From CAZMXI01 sp964570205 (GTDB taxonomy: Bacteria > Planctomycetota > Phycisphaerae > Tepidisphaerales > Tepidisphaeraceae), in NCBI GenBank assembly GCA_964570205.1, contig CAZMXI010000071.1, forward strand, positions 1 through 23,335: a stretch of 23,335 nucleotides of DNA. The letters are read 5' to 3'. Below the pieces are notes generated by a model. That model was not told the origin of the DNA, searched no databases, and saw nothing but the letters and a program-made list of their open reading frames with translations. Numbering within the stretch: the stretch's first letter is position 1; each line of letters starts with the position of its first letter. The position numbers and the translations under genes are program-made. Below, piece by piece: positions 16,352-23,335 of the stretch.

Positions 16352-16858
16352 TCAGTGTGCCGTACCAGTTGGACGCAGTTGCAGACTGCGGCCGCCCTCA
16401 TCCGTCCGGGCTGACCAATCGTAGAACTCCATATCTTCACCGTCAAGGTTGGGCGCCACATAACCCGGCTGTTTGCTGCGTTCGAGCTCGTCTTGGTATG
16501 CGGCGATCACGCGGTCTTCGATATCCTTTCGGCAACCCGCATGGATCGGATGGGCGATATCGGCGTGGAGTTTCAGTCGGCTGCCGCCATTGCCGTTCTG
16601 ATAGCGTTGGTAGCGGTTTTCGTCGAGCCGGGCCCCGCAATGATTGCAGTAGCGGGCGCGCAAGTGATTCTTGTCGCCGCATCGAGGGCAGTGATCACAC
16701 AATTTCCTCGCTGGCATGGCAAGAAACAGCCCGTCATTGCCGTCAATCAGTTTGACGTCCCGGATGACGAATGCATGATCGAACGTCAATGAGCAGAAGG
16801 CCTTCAAACGACCCGCGTGTCCATCGCACAGTTTTACGCGCACTTCCGTGAGCTGCAT
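16352..16858 (-). CDS. spoVG: SpoVG-family regulator with inserted zinc ribbon
   Basis: The 168-residue protein starts as a typical SpoVG (MQLTEVRVKL, then LKAFCSLTFDHAFVIRDVKLI and LFLAMPARK, 1-52). The usual short link to the conserved DIAHPI element is replaced by about 45 residues holding two cysteine knuckles, CPRC (57-60) and CNHC (71-74), a zinc ribbon. DIAHPI and the following helix then resume (100-130), with a polar tail. SpoVG proteins bind DNA or RNA and act as regulators in Firmicutes. The start at 16858 has a weak GGGG site six nt upstream; the frame extends further but loses similarity. It follows ispE on the same strand, the order also known from Bacillus-type genomes. Confidence 0.88.
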   Translation of the reverse strand: MQLTEVRVKLCDGHAGRLKAFCSLTFDHAFVIRDVKLIDGNDGLFLAMPARKLCDHCPRCGDKNHLRARYCNHCGARLDENRYQRYQNGNGGSRLKLHADIAHPIHAGCRKDIEDRVIAAYQDELERSKQPGYVAPNLDGEDMEFYDWSARTDEGGRSLQLRPTGTAH

Positions 16859-17084
16859 AACAACCCCACTGTTGTAAAACCAAAGCAGAAATGACGTTAT
16901 CGCTGTCCCGAAAACCGTGGTCAGGCGATCCAAACCAGAGACTCTCGGAGCAGTCGAGCGAAGTTGTCTAACGACCCAAAAACAACATGGTCGATGTGTG
17001 CGTCTAACACCCACAAACCTACAACACTGCCGGGGTCGCTCCTTCCCGGCGAGCGTCCCCGCACATTATTACCGCCCGAAGCGG

Positions 17085-17987
17085 TCAGCGTTGCCCGAAA
17101 GCGGCCTTTGGCGCCAACTCCACCACAACTGTTGTTGCGAAAGGTGTTTGCACCAATGCGTCGGCCGCATTTTCGGCCTGCCGGCGCTGGTCGAACAGCG
17201 TATACAGCGTGCTGCCGCTTCCACTCATTTGAACGGTGCGCGACAGCGTTTGTTGCACCATCTCGCGAAGTTTTCCAAGACGCGGGTCGATCGCAAACGC
17301 TGCAGGCTCAAGATCGTTTCTGAGCCTCGGCAGCAAATCCGTTGCCGACAGCGTGGCCCATGCGGCGAAATCCGGCTCATGCCGGACGGCGGCTTCGTCT
17401 CCCAGCCCCAATTCGTCGAATTTCCGATAGACGGCTGCGGTTGGGATGGAGAAGCCGGGGAAGATAAGCAGGGCAAAACCAGGCGTAGGGGGGGCTGTGG
17501 GTCGGACGACATCGCCTCTGCCTGAGCAAATGGCCGAGGGAGCATAGAAGAAGAAGGGCAGGTCGCTGCCGAGCGAGGCGGCGAGTTGCGCGAGTTGATC
17601 TGGCGTCAGACCTGCCTGCCACAGCATATTCAGGGCGGCGAGCGCGACCGCCCCGTCGGAGCTGCCTCCACCGAGGCCAGCTCCGACGGGTATGCGCTTC
17701 TGCAGCCGCATCGACAATCCCCGGTGCGTGCTGGCGGTGTTTGTCCTTCCCGAAACCATCACGCGTTCCAGGGCGGCGGCTGCCCTAAGCACCAGGTTCG
17801 TCGAGTCGCATGGCACGTCAGCCCGATCGCAACTCAAGGCGAAGCCTGGTGTGGGCGTTAGATCCGCATTCAAGATGTCAAAGAGCGAGACGGTGCACAT
17901 CCACGACAGCAGCGGATGAAAACCGTCCGCGCGGGGCCGACCCACGCGCAGATGAAGGTTGATTTTCGCGGGCGCCATCACGCGCAT
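17085..17987 (-). CDS. ispE: 4-diphosphocytidyl-2-C-methyl-D-erythritol kinase IspE
   Basis: This 300-residue GHMP kinase phosphorylates CDP-ME in the MEP pathway for isoprenoid precursors. It has the N-terminal APAKINLHLRVG (5-16), the family DGFHPLLSWM (21-30), the ATP-binding PVGAGLGGGSSD (100-111), LGSDLPFFF (139-147, catalytic D142) and the C-terminal motif MSGSGSTLY. Length is normal. The ATG at 17987 is taken as start; a GAGG lies 13 nt upstream, rather far, and an ATG at 17978 would also fit the family N-terminus. The spoVG-like gene follows after 226 bp containing no other gene, so co-transcription is possible but not certain. Confidence 0.95.
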   Translation of the reverse strand: MRVMAPAKINLHLRVGRPRADGFHPLLSWMCTVSLFDILNADLTPTPGFALSCDRADVPCDSTNLVLRAAAALERVMVSGRTNTASTHRGLSMRLQKRIPVGAGLGGGSSDGAVALAALNMLWQAGLTPDQLAQLAASLGSDLPFFFYAPSAICSGRGDVVRPTAPPTPGFALLIFPGFSIPTAAVYRKFDELGLGDEAAVRHEPDFAAWATLSATDLLPRLRNDLEPAAFAIDPRLGKLREMVQQTLSRTVQMSGSGSTLYTLFDQRRQAENAADALVQTPFATTVVVELAPKAAFGQR

Positions 17988-18200
17988 GGGCGGCAGTTTA
18001 CCTCAAGAGTCGATCGTGACGCACGCGATCCGCGGCTATGTTCCCGGCAATACTCGAAATGCCTTGCTCATCGACCAAACAACAGACATGACTACTCGAA
18101 CTTCTGAAATACACCTTAACTCCGAAACTGACCTGCGGTCAAGCAGAATCCGGGATATTGCGTGGCCGGGCGCGCCTGCCCGCCGAAACAGGTATATGGG

Positions 18201-18231
18201 AAAAACATCGGCCGCGGAGAACCGCGGCCGA
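18201..18231 (-). terminator. Strong rho-independent terminator
   Basis: A perfect 10-bp GC-rich stem, TCGGCCGCGG/CCGCGGCCGA, encloses a 4-nt loop. On the minus strand it is followed by TGTTTTT. It would end transcripts from the permease operon that pass the weaker hairpin nearer the stop codon, and so insulate ispE. Confidence 0.8.
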
Positions 18232-18360
18232 CGTTGCCAGAAGAATGGGAAGGGGAGCGTCGCGTCAGGCACCCCGGATCACCCACGCGGGCGACCGTCA
18301 GGGCTGCGTTCCGCCTGACAGGAATGATCTACAATTGAAGGAAGGAGGGGGCAAACGGAA

Positions 18361-18382
18361 CCGGCGCTTTTATTCGCGCCGG
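18361..18382 (-). terminator. Candidate terminator just after the lptG-like gene
   Basis: CCGGCGC and GCGCCGG form a 7-bp stem with an 8-nt AT-rich loop, 20 nt past the stop codon. The downstream minus-strand sequence is only partly T-rich (TTCCGTTTG). It may act with the stronger hairpin farther on. Confidence 0.5.
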
Positions 18383-18402
18383 GGCCTTATGGGACCGACG
18401 CA

Positions 18403-19539
18403 TCACGTGCGCACGCGGTCCAGCAGGTAGATGGCGATGGGACCCCAGATGAAGATCGGCAGCCACGCCATCAGCGCGGGCCACTGGCTGGCCAGTTGAG
18501 CGTGCGCCGGTGGCCAGCCGGCCATTTCGTGCCCCATGAACGCGAGGCTCAGGCAGGAGCCGCACAGGATGACGCATCGCGTCGCGGCCATCCTGAGCTG
18601 CTGCGGGTCGCGGGTCAGGACGGCGGAAATCGCCAGCAGCAGGAGGATCATGTTGAGGATGATCTGCGCAACGCCTCTCGTATGCTTGACGCGCAGAAGA
18701 GCCTGTTGCCCATAGCTTCGCGGGCGGCGCAACAGCTCATTGATGCGCCTTGTTGAAAGCAGATCAACGAAGTCCCCCGAACGGTAGAGCTGGATTTCCT
18801 CGGGCGTGATGCTGCTCTGATAGAAGGCGATCGGCTGCGTGCGGACCTGGTCGGGATGGCGCGGCGCGATGTTGACGTGCATCAAACCGTTCTTGAGGAT
18901 CCACTTCGAACCATCCCATGTCGCTTGGTCGGCGGTGATCTGAGCGACGGGCTGCTGTCTTTGATCCTGCCGGATGATGGTGACGCCTTCCATGCGCTGA
19001 GGCCGGTCGGTGGGGAAATAGCGGCCCGCGAACAGCTTGTCGCCCGACTCATCCCGCATGGCCGAGACCTGGAACGAGCGGGAATCCTTCTCAGCGGCAT
19101 AGTCGTGCTTACGGATGAGCTGGGGGATCATGTTGGGAACGAGCAGTTCCTGATCTACCCAGAGCAGGCCGTTGAGCAGCAGCGATACGACGATGATGGG
19201 CATGGCAACGCGCAGCAGCGGCACGCCGGCCGAGAGCAGCGCCGACAATTCATTGAAGCGCACCATGCGCATGAGCGTGAAGGAGGCCGCGACCACGGGA
19301 ATGATGCCCGAAAGGTGCATGAAGAAGAGAAACGACTGATAGAAGTAGAAGTCGGCGATGTACCAGGCCAGGCGCAAGACGGCGACCGGTCCGGCGGCGC
19401 TGTCGCGGCCCTTGACCTCGACGAGTTCGTCGAAGTTGAAGATCATGTCCAGAACCACGTACATGCCCACGAGCACCAGGAAACTGATGACGTAGTTCTT
19501 GAGGAAGCTGGAGATGACGTAGCGGTCGAGGGTCTTCAC
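18403..19539 (-). CDS. LptF/LptG (YjgP/YjgQ) family permease, LptG-like
   Basis: The 378-residue inner-membrane protein has the family plan: N-terminal helices (about 10-35, 60-85, 100-125), a periplasmic beta-rich domain (about 140-290) and three C-terminal helices (about 295-375). The start MKTLDRYVISSFLKNY is typical of LptG. These permeases pair with LptF and the LptB ATPase to extract lipopolysaccharide from the inner membrane. The gene starts 33 bp after the upstream LptF-like gene. LptB, LptA and LptC are not in the window. It could equally serve another lipid in an organism with unusual outer-membrane lipids. Confidence 0.85.
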   Translation of the reverse strand: MKTLDRYVISSFLKNYVISFLVLVGMYVVLDMIFNFDELVEVKGRDSAAGPVAVLRLAWYIADFYFYQSFLFFMHLSGIIPVVAASFTLMRMVRFNELSALLSAGVPLLRVAMPIIVVSLLLNGLLWVDQELLVPNMIPQLIRKHDYAAEKDSRSFQVSAMRDESGDKLFAGRYFPTDRPQRMEGVTIIRQDQRQQPVAQITADQATWDGSKWILKNGLMHVNIAPRHPDQVRTQPIAFYQSSITPEEIQLYRSGDFVDLLSTRRINELLRRPRSYGQQALLRVKHTRGVAQIILNMILLLLAISAVLTRDPQQLRMAATRCVILCGSCLSLAFMGHEMAGWPPAHAQLASQWPALMAWLPIFIWGPIAIYLLDRVRT

Positions 19540-19572
19540 GATGGGAGTTGGGGGTTCGAGTTGCAGCCTCTT

Positions 19573-21189
19573 TCATTGACGATGGAGTCTTCCCAGCAGA
19601 ATGGCGGCCAAGATCAGGACGGCCAGGTTGCCGCTCCAGATGATGGCCAGGCCGAAGCTGAGATTGCGCGGATCGGCCTCGGCCACGTGCTGGCCGGTCG
19701 CCACCAGGGCAATGCACATCAGGGCCGGTATCACGCTGAGCGAGAACGCGCTGAGGTAGTTGCCGGTCTTGAACATCATCCCCAGGGCGCAGCCGACAAG
19801 AACGAGGATGAGGCAGCTCACGGCGAAGGAAGCGCGACCGTGGCTCTCGGCATGGATGTCGCTGCGCAGCGACGCGAGCTTCTTCCGAAGCCGGATGGCC
19901 TCGGGCGTCTTGGCCGTCGCCAGGGCATAATCCGCCGGCGTGCGTTTCTGGATTTCCAGCAGCGGCGCCGGCATGGGAATGCGGAGAGTGCGGGTCAAAC
20001 TGTCACGGCCCGACCCTGCCGCGGGCAGCACGTTCAGAAGATCAAGCTGTACGATCACGGTCTTCAGGTCCGGTCTGGCCTGGGCGTCGATGATAACATG
20101 GGCCGCGGCGTCTGTTCCGGCCGCCGTGACGATTCTCGCCTGCCGGAGGCTCTGGGTGGCGGAATCGACATGAATCCGCCCCTTGCGCCACAGGACGATC
20201 GCTCCGGGATCGACCTCGAGGGTGAGCGTGCGGCCGTCGGTGTCCACCAAAGCGCACGACAGGCCGTTGTTCAGTGCGGCAAGAACCGATTCGAGAAAGG
20301 CATGTTCCTGCTGCTGTCGCGTGAGCTGGGCGAACAGGCCGCGTATTTCCTTGCTCTTCAGAGGGTCTTCCGCCAACTTCCTGAGCTGGCGATAGTCCAT
20401 GAATTTCGTGTTCTCCCGAACGGGCGAAGGCAGCGGAACCGGCCCGAAGGTGGCCACCCGGATGCCCCCGGTGCTGGCGCCGGCGAAGTCACGGGGTATC
20501 TTCACCCCGTCGATCAGCTCCGCCGAGAACTCAAGCTGCTCGTCGCCCTGTCGGATGCGCACGGCCGCCTCTCGGGCGGTGTAGATTTCGCGGGGAACCG
20601 TCGTGTTCGTCTTCTCATCCAGTTCATAGAAGCAGAACATCGGCTCATAGAGCACGACAAGCTCGGCATCGGGCTCGTCAGCGGGCGGAGGGAGGACTTC
20701 GGCCGATTCGGCGAAGATCGTATACGGCACGCCCGGCGGCTTGAGTTGATGTGACCGGGTGATGCTCTTCTGAACGGCGTCGGCGAGGCTCGCGAACGCG
20801 ACGTTCTCGACTTTCAGCGCGTATTTGGGCACGAGGAATGACAGCGCGAAGATGCTGGCCAGCGCCAGGAACAGACCCAGGACGAAAGCGGGGAGCGCCA
20901 TGGAGAGATAGCTGATGCCGCTGGCCCGACAGGCGGTCAGTTCGTTGTCGGCCGCAAGCCGGCCATAGACGATCGTTGTGGCGAACAACGCCGCGATGGG
21001 CAGCGAATAGGTCATCATCGCGGGCATGAAATAGGCGAGGATCTTCACCACCTGCGCCCCGCTCAGGCCGTACTGGGTCAGGGGCTTGAGCAGCCCGCCG
21101 AAGCTCATGATTCCCGCGAGGACGACCGAGGTCATCAGGAAGATGCGCAACAGGTCGCGCCCGACGTACCAGAACAGGGTGCGGCTCAT
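19573..21189 (-). CDS. LptF/LptG (YjgP/YjgQ) family permease, enlarged LptF-like
   Basis: The 538-residue membrane protein starts MSRTLFWYVGRDLLRIF and has N-terminal helices (about 12-35, 48-75, 95-120). A very long periplasmic domain (about 125-440) follows, then three C-terminal helices after the family's amphipathic KKLASLRSDIHAESHGR segment. Standard LptF proteins are near 360-370 residues, so this one carries about 170 extra residues in the periplasmic part, including the Gln/Glu-rich LFAQLTRQQQEHAFLES helix. The ATG overlaps the aminotransferase stop as ATGA, indicating coupled translation. It likely forms a heterodimer with the next gene's product for lipopolysaccharide transport. Confidence 0.83.
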   Translation of the reverse strand: MSRTLFWYVGRDLLRIFLMTSVVLAGIMSFGGLLKPLTQYGLSGAQVVKILAYFMPAMMTYSLPIAALFATTIVYGRLAADNELTACRASGISYLSMALPAFVLGLFLALASIFALSFLVPKYALKVENVAFASLADAVQKSITRSHQLKPPGVPYTIFAESAEVLPPPADEPDAELVVLYEPMFCFYELDEKTNTTVPREIYTAREAAVRIRQGDEQLEFSAELIDGVKIPRDFAGASTGGIRVATFGPVPLPSPVRENTKFMDYRQLRKLAEDPLKSKEIRGLFAQLTRQQQEHAFLESVLAALNNGLSCALVDTDGRTLTLEVDPGAIVLWRKGRIHVDSATQSLRQARIVTAAGTDAAAHVIIDAQARPDLKTVIVQLDLLNVLPAAGSGRDSLTRTLRIPMPAPLLEIQKRTPADYALATAKTPEAIRLRKKLASLRSDIHAESHGRASFAVSCLILVLVGCALGMMFKTGNYLSAFSLSVIPALMCIALVATGQHVAEADPRNLSFGLAIIWSGNLAVLILAAILLGRLHRQ

Positions 21190-22532
21190 GCAACCCCCCC
21201 GAGCATGCCCGTCTTCTGCCGGTTCTCCGATATCTCCAGGAGACTGGCGACCACACCGGCCAGACGGGCTATTCCGTCATCGATGCGGTCGAACGCGACG
21301 TGGCCGTAACTGAGTCGCAGGTGGTTGAACGGGATACGGCCTTGTTCATCCGGGTGGAAGCAGTATTCGCCGGGCACATACAGAACGCCCCGCTCCAGGC
21401 AGCTCTGAAACATCGGCCCCTGGCGCCGTGTGTCGATGAACTCCGGAAGGGTCAGCCAGATGTACAGACCTCCACCGGGCCGTGTCCAGTGAATGCCGCT
21501 GTGACCGGGCATATACCGCTTCAGGGCATCCAGCATGGCATCCCGCTTGCGCTGATACTGAGTCTGCAGCACCTGCACGTGATGGTGGTAGCTGCCATCG
21601 CTCATGGTCTCCAGCGCGATCTGCTGGGAGATATTGGCCGAGCCGAAGTCGTGGTTGCCCTTCTGCCGCAGAACGGCATTCAGCAGGTCTTGCGGCATGA
21701 ACGTGTAGCCCAGCTTGATGCCGGGAGCAAACGGCTTGCTGAAGGTCTGCGTCAGGATGGTGAAACGGTTGTCCGCATCGAAGGACTTGATCGAAGGCAG
21801 GCTGCCGTGGCCGTCATAGTTCAGTTCGCGATAGGCCGCATCCTCCAGAATGAGTATCCGGTGATCCCGGCTGAACTGACGGACGACTTCGAGTAGCCGC
21901 CGACGCCGGGCCAGCGACAGCGTCAGCCCGGTCGGATTGTCGTAGTAGCTGGTGCAGTAGATGAACTTGACCCGGCTCAGGCGGTTCTGCCTGGCGAGCC
22001 TTGCGAGCAGATCGGCAATGGCCTCGACCTGAACGCCATCGTCATCCACGGGAGCGGTCAGGACCTCCGCACCCAGAGACTGGAGCGTGCCCGCATACAC
22101 GAAGTAGCTGGGGTTGGCAGTGATGACAATATCGCCGGGATCGACCAGAACATCGCTCACCAGGTAAAGGGTCTGCTGCGATCCCGTGGTGATGATGATG
22201 TCGTCCGGCGTCAGGCTCATGCTGGAGGCCGGTTTGTCCTCCAGTGATTCCAGATGAGACAAAAGCTTTTGGCGTAAAGAGTTAAGTCCAATCGTGGTGT
22301 CGTATTGCAGCGTGATACGGCCGCGAGTGACTTCGGAGAAGATCCGCTGGGTAATCCGGGCACAGAGATCGACCGGAAGGGTCATCGGATCGACAAGGCC
22401 GGCGGCGAAGCTGATCAGATCGGGGTTGCCCACGGCGGCCGAGATCAGCTCGCTGATGGGCGCTTCCTGGGTGCGTCTGGCCTTGGCCGAGAGGCTCAAG
22501 CTCGGGAGATGCGCGTTGGGTGATTCATCCAT
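21186..22532 (-). CDS. PLP-dependent aminotransferase (class I/II, 2-aminoadipate/MocR-like fold)
   Basis: This 448-residue fold-type I enzyme has the phosphate-site ITTGSQQTLYLV (114-125), DNPTG with N199, EDAAYREL with D231 and Y234, and FSKPFAPGIKLGY with the Schiff-base K266. A C-terminal RLSYG supplies the carboxylate-binding arginine. The sequence fits the PLP-dependent family that includes LysN (2-aminoadipate) transaminases and the catalytic domain of MocR proteins, here without a DNA-binding domain. The amino-group donor is unknown. Its stop overlaps the ATG of the LptF-like gene, an unusual partner. It is divergent from the LysM lipoprotein gene. Confidence 0.88.
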   Translation of the reverse strand: MDESPNAHLPSLSLSAKARRTQEAPISELISAAVGNPDLISFAAGLVDPMTLPVDLCARITQRIFSEVTRGRITLQYDTTIGLNSLRQKLLSHLESLEDKPASSMSLTPDDIIITTGSQQTLYLVSDVLVDPGDIVITANPSYFVYAGTLQSLGAEVLTAPVDDDGVQVEAIADLLARLARQNRLSRVKFIYCTSYYDNPTGLTLSLARRRRLLEVVRQFSRDHRILILEDAAYRELNYDGHGSLPSIKSFDADNRFTILTQTFSKPFAPGIKLGYTFMPQDLLNAVLRQKGNHDFGSANISQQIALETMSDGSYHHHVQVLQTQYQRKRDAMLDALKRYMPGHSGIHWTRPGGGLYIWLTLPEFIDTRRQGPMFQSCLERGVLYVPGEYCFHPDEQGRIPFNHLRLSYGHVAFDRIDDGIARLAGVVASLLEISENRQKTGMLGGVA

Positions 22533-22689
22533 GGTCGGGCAACCTGATGCCGGCGCTGTTGGCCGGACAGGCCGACCATGCTACAGGGCGGCGTTCGGTT
22601 CTTCAACGAAGGCCCATCGAGTGAAGGTGAGCCGTCGGATTTCTCCTCAAGAGCGTTGCTCCTTGCGTCCGATAAATCGTGGGTCAACT

Positions 22690-22712
22690 GCATGGGCGAG
22701 GATCGCCCATGC
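22690..22712 (+). promoter_or_regulatory. 10-bp hairpin in leader of LysM lipoprotein gene
   Basis: GCATGGGCGA and TCGCCCATGC form a perfect 10-bp stem with a 3-nt loop. It lies in the probable 5' untranslated region, 29 nt before the start codon and six nt before a second hairpin. There is no following T tract on either strand that would suggest a terminator. Confidence 0.7.
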
Positions 22713-22718
22713 CCGTAG

Positions 22719-22733
22719 TCCTTCATGGAAGGA
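22719..22733 (+). promoter_or_regulatory. Hairpin sequestering the Shine-Dalgarno of the LysM gene
   Basis: TCCTTC pairs with GAAGGA around an ATG loop. The right arm is the core of the ribosome binding site for the GTG at 22742 (GGAAGGAG, seven nt spacing). Folding would hide the site, so this may limit translation until unfolded. Together with the hairpin just upstream it forms a tandem leader structure. Confidence 0.55.
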
Positions 22734-22741
22734 GCATCGCC

Positions 22742-23125
22742 GTGTACAAAACGATTTTCCTCTCGCTGGTCGTCCTGACCTTTGCGGTCGGCTGCAATAA
22801 CAAGAAAGACACCGACGCCAAGGCCGGCTTGAATGAGTATGCGCCGCCTCCGGCGGAGCCCACGCATCTGGCCAGCCCCACGCCGACGACGCAGATTCCC
22901 GCCGTGACGGTTGCCCCTGCCAGGGAAGAACCGGTTGCCGCGGGCCGCGAGCCGGCTTTCGCTGCGGTATCGGGCAAGACCTATGTGGTCAAGGCTGGCG
23001 ACACGCTCTGGGGCATTGCACAGCGCACTTACGGCAACGGCAATCAATGGAAGAAGATTGCCGCCGCCAATCCGAGCATCAAAGGTAACGACATCAAGGT
23101 CGGCCAGAGTCTTGTGCTGCCGTAA
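22742..23125 (+). CDS. LysM-domain lipoprotein
   Basis: The 127-residue protein begins at a GTG with a strong GGAAGGAG site seven nt upstream. A lipoprotein signal peptide (1-17, ending TFAVG, lipidated Cys18) is followed by a Pro/Ala/Thr-rich linker (about 30-78). One LysM module occupies 80-126 (TYVVKAGDTLWGIAQRTYG, then WKKIAAANPSI and IKVGQSLVLP). LysM binds N-acetylglucosamine chains such as peptidoglycan, so the product probably tethers a membrane to the wall. Upstream in-frame ATGs at 22679 and 22709 would bury the signal peptide and are rejected. The next gene also codes for a secreted protein and follows after 126 bp. Confidence 0.88.
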   Translation: MYKTIFLSLVVLTFAVGCNNKKDTDAKAGLNEYAPPPAEPTHLASPTPTTQIPAVTVAPAREEPVAAGREPAFAAVSGKTYVVKAGDTLWGIAQRTYGNGNQWKKIAAANPSIKGNDIKVGQSLVLP

Positions 23126-23251
23126 GCGCCCGGCGGATATTGGGTAAAGCAAAGGCCGCATCCGGGGCGACTCGCTGAGAGCCGCCCTGTTTGGCTGCGC
23201 ACAACGGGCAATGAGGTCGAGCGTATTCGTCTGTAACAGGAGGTGGTGCCC

Positions 23252-23335
23252 GTGACCCGATGGACGCTGATCGTCGCGTGGATTCTGACATTGCCCGTTT
23301 CGGTGTCCGCCGACGAGCGGCTCAAAGGCATCGCC
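23252..23335 (+). CDS. N-terminus of a secreted protein, cut by window edge
   Basis: A GTG at 23252 lies eight nt after a perfect AGGAGG (23238-23243). The 28 visible codons encode a short basic start, a hydrophobic core (WTLIVAWILTLPVSV) and a probable Sec cleavage site after VSA, followed by DERLKGIA. The frame remains open to the end of the window. It lies on the same strand as the LysM lipoprotein and may share its transcript. The mature protein is outside the window, so no function can be given. Confidence 0.75.
   Translation, partial: MTRWTLIVAWILTLPVSVSADERLKGIA

Larger units (their letters stand above)
17988..18402. other. 415-bp intergenic region without a gene
   Basis: This gap lies between the lptG-like stop (18403) and the ispE start (17987), both on the minus strand. 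It holds two terminator-like hairpins (18201-18231 and 18361-18382) and a weaker inverted repeat (GTCAGG 18297-18302 with CCTGAC 18314-18319). The stretch next to ispE is AT-richer and should carry its promoter, though I could not assign boxes. A 119-codon plus-strand frame (17959-18318) overlaps the ispE start, has no family features or convincing ribosome binding site, and is not taken as a gene. Confidence 0.6.

Noticed and set aside
18856..20754. A 632-codon open frame on the plus strand
   Set aside because: It lies antisense across both permease genes, has a low-complexity His/Gln/Arg-rich translation and no family features. Long antisense frames are common in GC-rich coding DNA.

Overview
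The window looks like a chromosomal contig from a GC-rich planctomycete, probably of the Phycisphaerae type. The evidence is an 883-residue secreted beta-propeller protein with an ESRMLLA motif near its N-terminus (resembling the planctomycetal LEPxxLLS-type motif), a SpoVG protein carrying a zinc ribbon, and LptF/LptG-type permeases that imply an outer membrane. A run of 20 N inside ilvB shows this is a draft or metagenome scaffold. Lineage is inferred from protein features only.

Layout. 1-60: 3'-truncated tRNA-Asp(GUC) on the minus strand. 240-3200 (+): compact cluster of a GT2 glycosyltransferase, a SAM methyltransferase and a GT-C-like membrane protein. 3212-4261 (-): Gfo/Idh/MocA oxidoreductase. 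4343-6036 (-): ECF sigma factor, single-pass membrane protein (putative anti-sigma) and exported helical-repeat protein, closed by a terminator. 6262-8115 (+): TypA/BipA. 8129-10780 (-): SBBP-repeat surface protein. 10979-11866 (+): ThyX, probably leaderless. 12090-12899 (+): LOG/TIGR00730 nucleotide hydrolase. 12955-14344 (-): three unrecognised genes, the first interrupted by an in-frame amber codon. 14422-16117 (-): ilvB with the assembly gap. 16352-17987 (-): spoVG and ispE. 18403-22532 (-): aminotransferase plus two LptF/LptG-family permeases. 22742-23335 (+): LysM lipoprotein, then the start of another secreted protein.

The genes group into cell-envelope work (glycosyltransfer, lipopolysaccharide export, LysM lipoprotein, surface propeller), core metabolism (ThyX, IlvB, IspE, LOG), translation stress (TypA) and envelope-type signalling (ECF operon). 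No CRISPR array, insertion sequence, integrase or phage module was seen. The least explained parts are the three-gene module at 12955-14344, the zinc-ribbon SpoVG, and the tandem hairpins in the LysM leader, one of which covers the ribosome binding site.
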